Origin: Rubrivivax sp.
GTDB lineage: Bacteria; Pseudomonadota; Gammaproteobacteria; Burkholderiales; Burkholderiaceae_C
Length of the DNA: 64,000 nt
Direction of reading: 5' to 3'
Assembly (NCBI GenBank): GCA_022842595.1
Contig: JALHPF010000031.1
Span: 1 to 64,000, forward strand
The translations under genes were made by a program, and so were the position numbers. Below, in pieces: positions 17,958 to 26,425 of this stretch. Within the stretch, counting starts at the first letter, position 1, and each line of letters opens with the position of its first letter. Below the pieces are notes generated by a model. The model did no database searches. It saw only the letters and a list, made by a program, of their open reading frames with translations, and was not told the origin of the DNA.

Positions 17958-18515
17958 ATGAAGATGCTTCAAGTCACTGCCCTGGCCGCCATGGCCGCCG
18001 TCCTGTCCGCCTGCGCCGGCTCGCCGCCGATGATGATGACGGCACCCGTGTTCTCGCAGGCCGCCCTGCCTGACGCGGTGAAGGTGCCCGCCGGCCACAA
18101 GGTGGCCATGGAAACCGTGGGCGTGGGCGAGATCACCTACGAATGCCGTGAAAAAGCCGCCATGGCGAGCAACTTCGAATGGGTGTTCGTCGGCCCGAAG
18201 GCCGCGCTGAACGACCGCAGCGGCAAGACCGTCGGCAGCTATTTCGGCCCACCGGCCACCTGGGCTGCGATGGACGGCAGCAGGCTCACCGGCACCCAGC
18301 TGGCCGTGGCGCCGGCAGCAGCTGGCAGCATCCCGCTGCAACTGGTGAAGGCCAACCCGGCCATGGGCTCGGGCGCGATGACCGCCATCACCTACATCCA
18401 GCGTGTCGCCACGCAAGGCGGCGTGGCCCCGGCCATGGCCTGCGATGCCGGAAGCAAGGGTCGACAGCAGATCGTCAAGTACCAGGCCGACTACATCTTC
18501 TGGAAGGCGGCCTGA
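17958..18515 (+). CDS. DUF3455-like lipoprotein
   Basis: A 185-residue exported protein with a lipoprotein signal: basic MKMLQ start, hydrophobic core and LSAC at about 16-19, so it is probably anchored to a membrane by Cys19. The mature part (ITYECREKA, FEWVFVGPKAAL, GKTVGSYFGPPATW, ITYIQRVATQGG, YQADYIFWKA) resembles the DUF3455 family, whose function is unknown. An AAGAGG sits about 10 bases before the ATG. The upstream gene ends 106 bp away. It is followed by a terminator-like hairpin, suggesting a monocistronic or two-gene unit. Two Cys (about 56 and 155) could form a disulfide. Confidence 0.8.
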   Translation: MKMLQVTALAAMAAVLSACAGSPPMMMTAPVFSQAALPDAVKVPAGHKVAMETVGVGEITYECREKAAMASNFEWVFVGPKAALNDRSGKTVGSYFGPPATWAAMDGSRLTGTQLAVAPAAAGSIPLQLVKANPAMGSGAMTAITYIQRVATQGGVAPAMACDAGSKGRQQIVKYQADYIFWKAA

Positions 18516-18525
18516 TTCACGGCCC

Positions 18526-18560
18526 GGCCTCTGCGCTGATCTTCGGGCGCGGAGGCCTTT
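18526..18560 (+). terminator. Terminator-like hairpin after the DUF3455 lipoprotein gene
   Basis: GGCCTCTGCGC (18526-18536) pairs with GCGCGGAGGCC (18547-18557), 10 Watson-Crick pairs and one G-U, around a 10-base loop. It is followed directly by TTT. It begins 11 bases after the stop codon on the same strand. The U-run is short, so termination efficiency may be modest. Confidence 0.6.
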
Positions 18561-18659
18561 GCGGTGACATGGCTCGCAGCAGGCAGCCCAGCAGACAAGC
18601 AGCCGGCGGGATATTGCTCTCATGGTCCGCCACCAGGTCGCACGCCGTTAGTCTCCTTA

Positions 18660-19169
18660 CGGCCCGTTGCGGTCATTCGTTTCTTGCCTGCTTGGTCCCT
18701 CTGCAAAGGCGGGCTGGGGCTGGCTGTGGCGCTTATCCTCGGCGGCCTTCGCTGCGCTCAGGCTGCCCTGCGGTGCTCGGTCCCGCGGCCCCATCGCGGA
18801 ACTCGCTTCATTCGCTTCGCTCATTGCGCTCAATCACCCGCGATGAGTCAGAGGTTGATCCGCGCTTCGCGCGGGGGCCGCGGGCCCTGTGCTCCTCGGC
18901 GCCTCCCATGCGCGCCACAGCCAGCCCCAGCCCGCCTTTGCAACCACCGTGTCTTGGACTCCCGCGTGGCGCGCCGATAGGTTGCCGGGCTGGGTGAGTC
19001 GGGTGGCCCCTGGAGCGAAGTAAAGGAGGAGACTTCGGCCGCCCATGAGCCGAAGGCTCATGGGCGGCCGAAGGCGGGGGACATGAGCGGAAGGGGCCAC
19101 CCGGCTCGCCCAGCCCAGGGACCCACATCGACAGCCGAAGGGGTCCGAGCGAACGACCGCAACGGGCCG
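18660..19169. repeat. 510-bp non-coding block of nested inverted repeats
   Basis: The 726-bp gap 18516-19241 holds no credible gene after the terminator. Instead it has nested inverted repeats. The outer arms 18660-18679/19150-19169 match at 19 of 20 positions. A short arm pair 18692-18700/19117-19125 matches at 8 of 9. Arm 1, 18703-18732/18912-18941, is a perfect 30-bp match with inner stems 18779-18792/18874-18887 (13 of 14) and 18793-18799/18838-18844 (7 of 7). Arm 2, 18987-19011/19092-19116, spans 25 positions with 23 pairs and 2 G-U. It encloses a perfect 19-bp hairpin with a GAA loop, 19033-19051/19055-19073. Open frames inside look like composition artefacts. I infer a dispersed repeat family or a structured RNA; no transposase or obvious target duplication is seen. 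Confidence 0.85.
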
Positions 19170-19241
19170 AAAGCGGAAGTCAGACCTGAAAGAGAGCTGA
19201 CCGTCCCCCGCTTCGTCTGCAAGTGCGACGTCGGGTCGCTC

Positions 19242-20213
19242 TTACGAAACCGCCACCAACGACAGTCTCTCGCGCGCCGCCGCGTATTCGCGCTTCAGCC
19301 GGGCAACCAGGGCGGCCGTGCTCAACACGGCCTTGACGGCGCCCACGCCCTGGCCGGCGCCCCAGATGTCTTTCCAGGCCTTCTTCGCCGTGTCTGCACC
19401 GCCAAAGTTCATCTTCGTCGGGTCGCTCTCGGGCAGGTTGTCCGGGTCCATGCCGGCCTTGACGATCGAGCCCTTCAGGTAGTTGCCATGCACGCCGGTG
19501 AACAGGTTCGAATAGACGATGTCGTCGCTGCTGCTGTCGACGATGCATTGCTTGTAGTCGTCGGACGCGCGCGCCTCGGTCGTGGCGATGAAGGCCGAGC
19601 CGATGTAGGCGAAGTCGGCGCCCATGGCCTGCGCCGCCAGCACGGCATCGCCGGTCGAGATCGAACCGCTCAGGGCCACCGGGCCGTCGAACCACTCGCG
19701 GATTTCCTGGATCAGCGCGAACGGGCTCTTCACGCCGGCATGGCCACCGGCACCTGCCGCCACCGCGATCAGGCCGTCGGCGCCCTTCTCGATCGCCTTC
19801 TTCGCGAAGGTGTTGTTGATGATGTCGTGCAGCACCACGCCGCCCCAGCTGTGCACGGCGTCGTTGATGTCGGTGCGCGCGCCCAGGCTGGTGATGACGA
19901 TCGGCACTTTGTACTTGGCGCAGACCATCATGTCGTGCTCGAGCCGGTCGTTGGTCTTGTGGACGATCTGATTGATGGCGAACGGCGCCGCCGGGCGGTC
20001 GGGATTCGCGCGGTTCCACGCAGCCAGGGTCTCGGTGATCTCGGCCAGCCACTCGTCCAGCTGCGAGGCCGGGCGCGCGTTCAGCGAAGGCATGCTGCCG
20101 ACGATGCCGGCCTTGCACTGCTCGATCACGAGCTTGGGGTTGCTGATGATGAACAGCGGCGAGCCGATGATCGGCAGCGGCAGGTTCTGCAGGACGGGGG
20201 GCAGGCGACTCAT
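19242..20213 (-). CDS. Nitronate monooxygenase-like flavin oxidoreductase
   Basis: FMN-dependent TIM-barrel enzyme of the nitronate monooxygenase/2-nitropropane dioxygenase family, which also includes FabK-like enoyl-ACP reductases. The 323-residue protein has PIIGSPLFIISNP at the N-terminus, INQIVHKTNDRLEHD, VITSLGA, an FMN phosphate-binding GAGGHAG (about 153-159) and ALSGSISTGDAVLAAQAMGADFAYIGS. Its start overlaps the acyl-CoA dehydrogenase stop by one base (TGATG), so the two are coupled. Next to fatty-acid oxidation genes it could be a flavin reductase acting on an acyl intermediate rather than on a nitronate; the true substrate is not evident. Confidence 0.88.
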   Translation of the reverse strand: MSRLPPVLQNLPLPIIGSPLFIISNPKLVIEQCKAGIVGSMPSLNARPASQLDEWLAEITETLAAWNRANPDRPAAPFAINQIVHKTNDRLEHDMMVCAKYKVPIVITSLGARTDINDAVHSWGGVVLHDIINNTFAKKAIEKGADGLIAVAAGAGGHAGVKSPFALIQEIREWFDGPVALSGSISTGDAVLAAQAMGADFAYIGSAFIATTEARASDDYKQCIVDSSSDDIVYSNLFTGVHGNYLKGSIVKAGMDPDNLPESDPTKMNFGGADTAKKAWKDIWGAGQGVGAVKAVLSTAALVARLKREYAAARERLSLVAVS

Positions 20214-22003
20214 CAGAACGACTCCAGCGAAAGGGCAGTGACCGCGTCCGCGCCTTCGACGATGCTGTCGCGCAGGCCCGTGGCCTTGTTGAGGATGTGG
20301 TCGCCGTAGAAACGCGCGGTGGCGATCTTGGCAGCCATGAATTCGATGTCCTGGCCGGCGGCCAGCGCGTCTTCGGCGGCCACCAGCGAACGCGCCATCT
20401 GCCAGCCTGCCAGCACGGTGCCGGCCAGCATCAGGTAGGGCACGCTGCCGGCGTAGATGGCGTTCGGGTTCGCACGGCCCTGGCCAGCGATGAAGTCGAC
20501 CACGTCCAGGAAGGCACGGCGGCCGGCAGCCAGCCGCTTGGCCATGGTCTGGCAGGCGGCGCTGGGGCGGCCGCGGAGCACGCCTTCGGTGGCTTCGACC
20601 TGCCCGGCGATGGCCCGCGCCACGGCACCACCGTCGCGGGCGGTCTTGCGGCCGACCAAGTCGTTGGCCTGGATCGCCGTCGTGCCTTCGTAGATGGTCA
20701 GGATCTTCGCGTCGCGCAGGTACTGCGCTGCGCCGGTTTCCTCGACGAAGCCCATGCCGCCGTGCACCTGCACGCCAAGACTGGCCACTTCCAGGCTCAT
20801 CTCGGTCGACAGGCCCTTCACCAGCGGCACCATGAACTCGTAGAAAGCCTGGTTCTGCTTGCGCGCCTCGGCATCGGGGTGGGCATGGGCCGCGTCATAG
20901 GCCGCCGCCGCCACCAAGGCCAGCGCGCGGCAGGCCTCGGTATGGGCGCGCATCGTCATCAGCATGCGGCGCACGTCGGGGTGGTGGATGATGGCGCCGG
21001 CCGCGGGCAGTGAACCGTCGACGGGCCGGCTCTGCACGCGGTCGCGCGCGTACTGCACGGCCTTCTGGTACGCCCGCTCGGCCAGCGCGATGCCCTGCAC
21101 ACCTACCGCGAAGCGGGCCGCGTTCATCATGATGAACATGTATTCCAGGCCGCGGTTTTCCTGGCCGATGAGGCTGGCGACTGCGCCACCATGGTCGCCA
21201 TACTGCAGCACGGCGGTGGGGCTGGCCTTGATGCCCAGCTTGTGTTCGATGCTGACGCAGTGCACGTCGTTGCGGGTGCCCTGGGTTCCGTCAGGGTTCT
21301 GCATGAACTTCGGACAGATGAACAGGCTGATGCCCTTCACGCCTTCCGGCGCGCCCACCACACGCGCCAGCACCAGGTGGACGATGTTGTCCGCCATGTC
21401 GTGTTCGCCGTAGGTGATGTAGATCTTCGTGCCGAAGAGCTTGTAGCTGCCGTCGGGCTGCGGCTCGGCGCGGGTGCGCACCAGGCTCAGGTCGCTGCCG
21501 GCCTGGGGCTCGGTCAGGTTCATCGTGCCGGTCCAGGCGCCTTCGATCATCTTCGGGATGAATATGGCCTTCTGCTCGTCGGTACCTGCCGTCAGCAGGG
21601 CCTCGATCGCACCGTCGGTCAGCAGCGGGCAGAGCGCGAAGCTGAGGTTGGCGCTGTTCACCATCTCGATGCAGGCCGCGCCGATCAGCTTGGGCAGGCC
21701 CTGGCCACCGAAGTCGGCCGGGTGCTGCAGGCCCTGCCAGCCACCGGCGGTGAATTGCTTGAACGCATCCTTGAAGCCCGGCGTGGTCGTGACCTGCCCG
21801 TCCTTGAAGAACGAGGGGTTGCGGTCGCCTTCCCAGTTCAGCGGCGCGAGCACACCTTCATTGAAACGCGCACATTCCTCGAGCACGGCGGCAGCGGTGT
21901 CGATGCCGGCTTCCTCGAAGCCGGGCAGCTGCGCGATGGCGTCGATGCCGGCCAGTTCCTTCATCGCGAACAGCATGTCGCGGACGGGGGCTCGGTAGCT
22001 CAT
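20213..22003 (-). CDS. Acyl-CoA dehydrogenase with C-terminal extension (FadE5-like)
   Basis: FAD enzyme that makes the alpha-beta double bond in acyl-CoA and passes electrons to ETF. The 596-residue protein is longer than classic 380-residue enzymes. It fits the larger FadE5/DmdC-like group with an N-terminal region MSYRAPVRDMLFAM and an extra C-terminal domain (about 470-590). Visible motifs are TMNLTEPQAGSDLS, YITYGEHDM, QVHGGMGFVEETGAAQYLRD and YEGTTAIQANDL. I chose the ATG at 22003, preceded by a GGAGACACCC ribosome-binding site. It sits directly downstream of the etfBA terminator and is coupled to the nitronate-monooxygenase-like gene. The chain-length preference is unknown. Confidence 0.92.
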   Translation of the reverse strand: MSYRAPVRDMLFAMKELAGIDAIAQLPGFEEAGIDTAAAVLEECARFNEGVLAPLNWEGDRNPSFFKDGQVTTTPGFKDAFKQFTAGGWQGLQHPADFGGQGLPKLIGAACIEMVNSANLSFALCPLLTDGAIEALLTAGTDEQKAIFIPKMIEGAWTGTMNLTEPQAGSDLSLVRTRAEPQPDGSYKLFGTKIYITYGEHDMADNIVHLVLARVVGAPEGVKGISLFICPKFMQNPDGTQGTRNDVHCVSIEHKLGIKASPTAVLQYGDHGGAVASLIGQENRGLEYMFIMMNAARFAVGVQGIALAERAYQKAVQYARDRVQSRPVDGSLPAAGAIIHHPDVRRMLMTMRAHTEACRALALVAAAAYDAAHAHPDAEARKQNQAFYEFMVPLVKGLSTEMSLEVASLGVQVHGGMGFVEETGAAQYLRDAKILTIYEGTTAIQANDLVGRKTARDGGAVARAIAGQVEATEGVLRGRPSAACQTMAKRLAAGRRAFLDVVDFIAGQGRANPNAIYAGSVPYLMLAGTVLAGWQMARSLVAAEDALAAGQDIEFMAAKIATARFYGDHILNKATGLRDSIVEGADAVTALSLESF

Positions 22004-22025
22004 GGGTGTCTCCTTCGGATTCAAC

Positions 22026-22056
22026 AAAAAAAGGGCGCCCGGTTCGGGGCGCCCTT
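22026..22056 (-). terminator. Rho-independent terminator after etfA
   Basis: Read on the minus strand, AAGGGCGCC-type arms form a stem of about 9-10 G:C-rich pairs around a CGAACC loop and run into seven T residues. It begins 20 bp after the etfA stop and lies just upstream of the acyl-CoA dehydrogenase ribosome-binding site. It should end most etfBA transcripts. The dehydrogenase then needs either read-through or a promoter within or next to the terminator. Confidence 0.9.
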
Positions 22057-22075
22057 CAGGGCTTCGGGCCCAGGT

Positions 22076-23017
22076 TCAGAGGCTCTTGACCAGCTCCGGC
22101 ACCGCGGTGAACAGGTCGGCCTCCAGCCCGTAGTCGGCGACGCTGAAGATCGGCGCCTCGGCATCTTTGTTGATGGCGACGATGACCTTGCTGTCCTTCA
22201 TGCCGGCCAGGTGCTGGATGGCCCCGCTGATGCCGGCGGCGATGTACAGGCTGGGGGCGACGATCTTGCCGGTCTGCCCCACCTGCCAGTCGTTTGGCGC
22301 ATAACCCGCGTCGACGGCAGCGCGGCTGGCGCCGAGTGCGGCGCCCAGCTTGTCGGCCAGCGGCGTGAGCACTTCGTTGAACTTGTCGCTGCTGCCCAGG
22401 GCACGGCCGCCGCTGACGATGATCTTGGCCGCCGTCAGCTCGGGGCGGTCGTTCTTGGCGATCTCGCTGCCTTCGAAGTGGCTGATGCCCGCGTCAGCCA
22501 CGGCTGCAACCGTCTCGACAGCGCCGCTGCCACCGGTGGCCGCAGCGGCGTCGAAGCCGGTGCCGCGAACGGTGATGACCTTGATGCCGTCCAGGCTCTG
22601 CACCGTGGCGATGGCGTTGCCGGCGTAGATGGGGCGCTCGAAAGTGTCGGCGGCAATGACCTTGCTGCAGTCGCTGATCTGCGCGACGTCCAGCAGCGCG
22701 GCGACGCGCGGCGCCACGTTCTTGCCCGCGGCGGTGGCCGGGAACAGGACGTGGTTGTAGTCCTTCACGACGGCCAGCACCTGGGCAGCCAGGTTCTCGG
22801 CCAGGCCATGGTCCAGGCCCGGGGCGTCGGCGTGCAGCACCTTCTTCACGCCGGCTATCTGCGCCGCTGCGGCCGCTGCCGGGCCGGCGTTGTGGCCGGC
22901 CACCAGCACGTGCACATCGCCCCCTGCACCGACACAGGCCAGGGCCGCGGTCACGGTGTTCAGGGTCGCGCCCTTGATCGAGGCGTTGTCGTGTTCAGCA
23001 ATCACCAGGGCTGCCAT
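22076..23017 (-). CDS. etfA: Electron transfer flavoprotein alpha subunit
   Basis: FAD-binding subunit of ETF, which carries electrons from acyl-CoA dehydrogenases to the membrane ETF:ubiquinone oxidoreductase. The 313 residues show the MAALVIAEHDN start, the ETF alpha signature region with VSGGRALGSSDKF, and the C-terminal FAD domain with the LYIAAGISGAIQHLAGM motif followed by VAINKDAEAPIF. It starts 1 bp after the etfB stop, so it is translated with it. Length and motifs are canonical and I see nothing unusual. Confidence 0.96.
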   Translation of the reverse strand: MAALVIAEHDNASIKGATLNTVTAALACVGAGGDVHVLVAGHNAGPAAAAAAQIAGVKKVLHADAPGLDHGLAENLAAQVLAVVKDYNHVLFPATAAGKNVAPRVAALLDVAQISDCSKVIAADTFERPIYAGNAIATVQSLDGIKVITVRGTGFDAAAATGGSGAVETVAAVADAGISHFEGSEIAKNDRPELTAAKIIVSGGRALGSSDKFNEVLTPLADKLGAALGASRAAVDAGYAPNDWQVGQTGKIVAPSLYIAAGISGAIQHLAGMKDSKVIVAINKDAEAPIFSVADYGLEADLFTAVPELVKSL

Positions 23018-23018
23018 G

Positions 23019-23768
23019 TCAGATCACCTTTGCTTCGTTCTTGAGCTTGTCGACCAGGGTGGCGACGTCGGGCACCTTGATGCCGGCACCGCGCTTGGGC
23101 GGCTCGGTCACTTTCAGGGTCTTGATGCGCGGTGTGGTGTCCACGCCCAGGTCGGACGGCTTCATCACGTCGAGCGTCTTCTTCTTCGCCTTCATGATGT
23201 TGGGCAACGTGACGTAACGCGGCTCGTTCAGGCGCAGGTCGGCCGTCACCACCGCGGGCAGCTTGATCTTCAGGGTTTCCAGGCCGCCGTCGACTTCACG
23301 CGTCACCACGGCATGGCCGTCGACCACTTCCACCTTGCTGGCGAAGGTGGCCTGGGGCATGCCGGTCAGCGCGGCCAGCATCTGGCCGGTCTGGTTGCAG
23401 TCGTCGTCGATGGCCTGCTTGCCCAGGATCACGAGCCCCGGCTGTTCCTTGTCGACCAGGGCCTTCAGCAGCTTGGCCACGGCCAGCGGCTGCAACTCGT
23501 CCATCGTCTCGACCAGGATGGCGCGGTCGGCGCCGATGGCCATGGCTGTGCGCAGCGTTTCCTGGCACTGCGTGACACCGCAAGACACGGCCACGATTTC
23601 GGTGACCACGCCCTTTTCCTTCAGGCGCACCGCCTCTTCGACGGCAATCTCGTCGAAGGGGTTCATGCTCATCTTGACGTTGGCGATGTCGACGCCCGTG
23701 CCATCACTCTTGACGCGCACCTTGACGTTGTAATCCACCACCCGCTTGACGGGGACCAGCACTTTCAT
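23019..23768 (-). CDS. etfB: Electron transfer flavoprotein beta subunit
   Basis: AMP-binding subunit of ETF. The 249-residue protein starts MKVLVPVKRVVDYNVKVRVK. It has NPFDEIAVEEAVRLKE, VILGKQAIDDDCNQTGQML and the ETF beta signature near VVTREVDGGLETLKIKLPAVVTADLRLNEPR (spread over about 155-185). An AGGAG lies upstream of the ATG. The upstream gap carries a 24-bp palindrome placed about midway to the divergent DUF3348 operon, likely the control site for etfBA. It is the first gene of the etfB-etfA unit ending at the terminator at 22.03 kb. Confidence 0.96.
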   Translation of the reverse strand: MKVLVPVKRVVDYNVKVRVKSDGTGVDIANVKMSMNPFDEIAVEEAVRLKEKGVVTEIVAVSCGVTQCQETLRTAMAIGADRAILVETMDELQPLAVAKLLKALVDKEQPGLVILGKQAIDDDCNQTGQMLAALTGMPQATFASKVEVVDGHAVVTREVDGGLETLKIKLPAVVTADLRLNEPRYVTLPNIMKAKKKTLDVMKPSDLGVDTTPRIKTLKVTEPPKRGAGIKVPDVATLVDKLKNEAKVI

Positions 23769-23862
23769 CAGCTTTGCTCCTGCGCTTGCCAAGGCCCCGG
23801 TGCGGCCCCTGTGCCTGGGCATTCTAGGGGGCCACCTGCCTCGGCGAGGGGTATGGGTTCAA

Positions 23863-23886
23863 AAAATAGAACGATCGTTCTATTTT
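23863..23886. promoter_or_regulatory. 24-bp perfect palindrome, probable operator between etfB and DUF3348
   Basis: Twelve bases on each side of the centre 23874/23875 match perfectly; the core is TAGAACGATCGTTCTA with A4/T4 flanks. It sits in an AT-rich island within a very GC-rich gap, 95 bp from the etfB start and 97 bp from the DUF3348 start. The size and symmetry are typical of TetR-type operators. Fatty-acid degradation regulators of that family (PsrA or FadP type) often control etfBA, which makes one a candidate. No regulator gene is adjacent. Confidence 0.7.
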
Positions 23887-23982
23887 GCACCAGCCCAGGA
23901 TGCTGCGCCCGGCATGCAGCTTCGGCAGCGGCCGGCCGCCCTGTACGATCGCGGGTTTTCCTTGAAATCCTCCGCCGGCGCC

Positions 23983-24690
23983 ATGTCCCTTTCACCGCGC
24001 CCTCACCACACGGGCTTCGACAGCTCGCCGCTCGTGCGAACCCTGGCCAGCCTGGGCGGCGTCGACTCCGCGCCTTCGCCGCACACCGCCGCCGAACGCC
24101 TGAGCCAGTGGCTCGACTGGACCGATGCCATCGCGCTTTCGGCCGCGCTCACCGACGACAAGTCGCCCATGCCCGGGCCGGCCCCGCTACCTGCCGCGGC
24201 ACGGCTGGCCGCTGCGGCCATCGACCAGGCCAGGCGCGTGCGCAGTGAACTCGAAAGGCTGATCGACGAGGACACCACCTTCACGGTGCCGCCCGTCGAC
24301 GAGAACTCATGCCGCGCCAGCTACCGCGCACACCAGCACACGATGGCTGCACGCATCGACGGCGTTCGCGCCGCCCTGCGCGCCGCGCTGGCAGCGCGCG
24401 GAACCGAGGGCACGCAGATCGCAGCGCTCGACGCCGTTCTGGCCCGGGCCCTGGCAGCCCGCGAACGCGAGTGGCTGGGCACGGTGCCGGCGCTGCTCAA
24501 GCGGCATGTCGCGCACCAGCATCAGCATCTGGCCGAAGCGATCACGCCTTTCGCGCCGGCCGCGCCGGGCGGCCCCTGGCTGGCAGCACTGCGGGCCGAG
24601 CTGGCCACGCGCTGGCAAGCCGTCGAAGGCCTGATCGATTCGATCGGCCCCCTGCCCGTACCTGCGCCTGCGCCTGCGCCTGCGCAATGA
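23983..24690 (+). CDS. DUF3348-family protein, first gene of a motor-like operon
   Basis: A 235-residue soluble, Ala-rich helical protein that I assign to DUF3348 by its N-terminal RPHHTGFDSSPLVRTLASL and AERLSQWLDWTDAIALS segments and the SCRASYRAHQHTMAARIDGVR stretch. Function is unknown. No signal peptide or membrane segment is seen, so it is probably cytoplasmic. The start ATG at 23983 fits the family N-terminus. A weak TTCGGC-17-TACGAT promoter can be drawn at 23921-23949. The next gene starts 4 bp after its stop. In Burkholderiales this family occurs beside DUF802, OmpA and DUF2894 genes, as here, suggesting a joint function. The end is a short Pro-Ala repeat. Confidence 0.85.
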   Translation: MSLSPRPHHTGFDSSPLVRTLASLGGVDSAPSPHTAAERLSQWLDWTDAIALSAALTDDKSPMPGPAPLPAAARLAAAAIDQARRVRSELERLIDEDTTFTVPPVDENSCRASYRAHQHTMAARIDGVRAALRAALAARGTEGTQIAALDAVLARALAAREREWLGTVPALLKRHVAHQHQHLAEAITPFAPAAPGGPWLAALRAELATRWQAVEGLIDSIGPLPVPAPAPAPAQ

Positions 24691-24694
24691 GCTC

Positions 24695-26425
24695 ATGAAC
24701 AAGCCGCTTGCCATTGCCGCTTTCTTCCTGGGCCTCGCCGCCGTGGGCTGGGTCGGCTTCGGTTACCTGGGCACCAGCCCGCTGGCCCTGCTGATGACCT
24801 TGTTCATCGGCTCGGTCTATGGGCTGGGTGCGCTGGAACTGCGGCGTTTCGACGAAGCCACGCAGAACCTGCAGGTCGCGCTGGCCGATCTGCCCAAGAT
24901 GCCCGACACCCCACAGCGGCTGTCGGACTGGCTGGACCGCCTGCACCCCGCGCTGCGCCAGGCCGTGCGCCTGCGTATCGAGGGCGAACGTGCGCCGCTG
25001 CCCGGGCCGGCGATGACGCCCTACCTCGTCGGCCTGCTGGTGCTGCTGGGCATGCTGGGCACCTTCCTGGGCATGGTGGTCACCTTGAACGGCGCCGTCA
25101 TGGCGCTGGAAACCACGACCGACCTGCCGACCATCCGCGCCGCGTTGGCGGCTCCGGTGAAGGGCCTGGGCCTGGCCTTCGGCACCTCGGTGGCCGGGGT
25201 GGCGGCTTCGGCAATGCTGGGGCTGATGTCTGCGCTTTGCCGGCGCGGCCGCCTGCAGGCGGCCCAGGCGCTCGACGCGCAGATCGCCACCCGGCTGCGC
25301 CCGTTCACGCTGGCCCACCAGCGCGAGCAAAGCCTGCAGGCCCTGCAGGCGCAGGCTCAGCAGGTGCCTGAGCTCATCACCCAGGTGCAGGCCCTGATGG
25401 CGCAGATGCTGCAGCAGGGGCAAGCGCTGAACGAACGCCTGCTGGCCAGCCAGGACCGCTTCCACGAACAGGCCCGAAGCTCTTATGCCGAGCTCGCAAG
25501 CTCGGTCGACCGGTCGCTGCAGCTCAGCCTGACGGAAAGTGCGCGCCTGGCCGGCGCCACGATCCAGCCGCTGGTGGCGACGACGATGACCGGCATCGCA
25601 CGCGAAACCGCGGGCTTCCAGCAGCAGATGGCCGACACGATGCGGCAGACCCTTTCGAGCTGGTCCGCCGATTTCGAACAAGGCTCGGCCCGACTGCTCG
25701 CCGAGGTGGCTGCTGCCCAAACCAGGCAGCATGCCGAAGCTGCCGCGCAAGACCAGCAGCGCTTGGCGGCCTGGACGCAGACGCTGGCCGAGACCGGCCG
25801 CAAACTGCAGGAGCAGGCAGCCGCACAGGCCCGCAGCAGCCTGGCCGTCGTCTCGCGGCTGATCGAAGCCGCCGCCGAGGCACCACGCGCGGCCGCCGCC
25901 CTGGTGGCCGAACTGCGCCAGCAACTCAGCGCCAGCCTGGTGCGCGACACCGAGATGCTTGGCGAACGCAACCAGATCATGGCGACGCTGGCCAGCCTGC
26001 TCGACACCCTGAACCAGGCCAGCAGCGAGCAGCGCGCCGCCGTCGACACCCTGGCGGCCCAGGCCGCGGCCACCTTGCAGCAGGCCGGCCAGCAGTTCGG
26101 TGATCGCATCGACAGCGAAGCCGAGAAAACCGCTGCGGCTGCGGCGCAAGTGACGGCCAGCGCCGTCGAGGTGGCAAGCCTGGGCGAGGCTTTCGGCATG
26201 GCCGTGCAGATGTTCAGCACGTCCAGCGAGGCGCTCACCGGCCAGCTGCAGCGTATCGAATCAGCCCTGGTCAAGTCCAGCGTGCGCAGCGACGAGCAGC
26301 TGGCCTACTACGTGGCCCAGGCGCGTGAGATCGTCGACCTCAGCATCTCTTCCCAGCAGCAGATCGTCGACGACCTGAGGCAGCTGGCACAACGCCCGGC
26401 GCCGCTGACCACCGAGCCGGCCTGA
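24695..26425 (+). CDS. MotA/ExbB-like stator protein with long coiled coil (DUF802)
   Basis: A 576-residue inner-membrane protein. Four hydrophobic segments lie at about 5-25, 29-48, 108-130 and 157-181. The third contains GMLGTFLGMVVTLNG and the fourth GLGLAFGTSVAGVAASAML, the spacing and small-residue pattern of the MotA/TolQ/ExbB proton-channel core. From about 185 to the end the protein is a very long, Gln/Ala-rich predicted coiled coil that should project into the cytoplasm. I assign the tail to DUF802. The following gene encodes a MotB-like partner, overlapping by one base (TGATG), so the two probably form a stator complex. Function is unknown; the architecture recalls ZorA of the Zorya defence system, but no Zorya effector is present. 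Confidence 0.85.
   Translation: MNKPLAIAAFFLGLAAVGWVGFGYLGTSPLALLMTLFIGSVYGLGALELRRFDEATQNLQVALADLPKMPDTPQRLSDWLDRLHPALRQAVRLRIEGERAPLPGPAMTPYLVGLLVLLGMLGTFLGMVVTLNGAVMALETTTDLPTIRAALAAPVKGLGLAFGTSVAGVAASAMLGLMSALCRRGRLQAAQALDAQIATRLRPFTLAHQREQSLQALQAQAQQVPELITQVQALMAQMLQQGQALNERLLASQDRFHEQARSSYAELASSVDRSLQLSLTESARLAGATIQPLVATTMTGIARETAGFQQQMADTMRQTLSSWSADFEQGSARLLAEVAAAQTRQHAEAAAQDQQRLAAWTQTLAETGRKLQEQAAAQARSSLAVVSRLIEAAAEAPRAAAALVAELRQQLSASLVRDTEMLGERNQIMATLASLLDTLNQASSEQRAAVDTLAAQAAATLQQAGQQFGDRIDSEAEKTAAAAAQVTASAVEVASLGEAFGMAVQMFSTSSEALTGQLQRIESALVKSSVRSDEQLAYYVAQAREIVDLSISSQQQIVDDLRQLAQRPAPLTTEPA

Noticed and set aside
18564..18980. A 138-codon open frame within the inverted-repeat block
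   Set aside because: The frame crosses perfect inverted repeats and resembles spurious hypothetical proteins predicted from intergenic repeats.
24542..26149. A 535-codon open frame on the minus strand
   Set aside because: It is antisense to the DUF802 stator gene, and the Gly/Gln/His-rich product is typical of a shadow.
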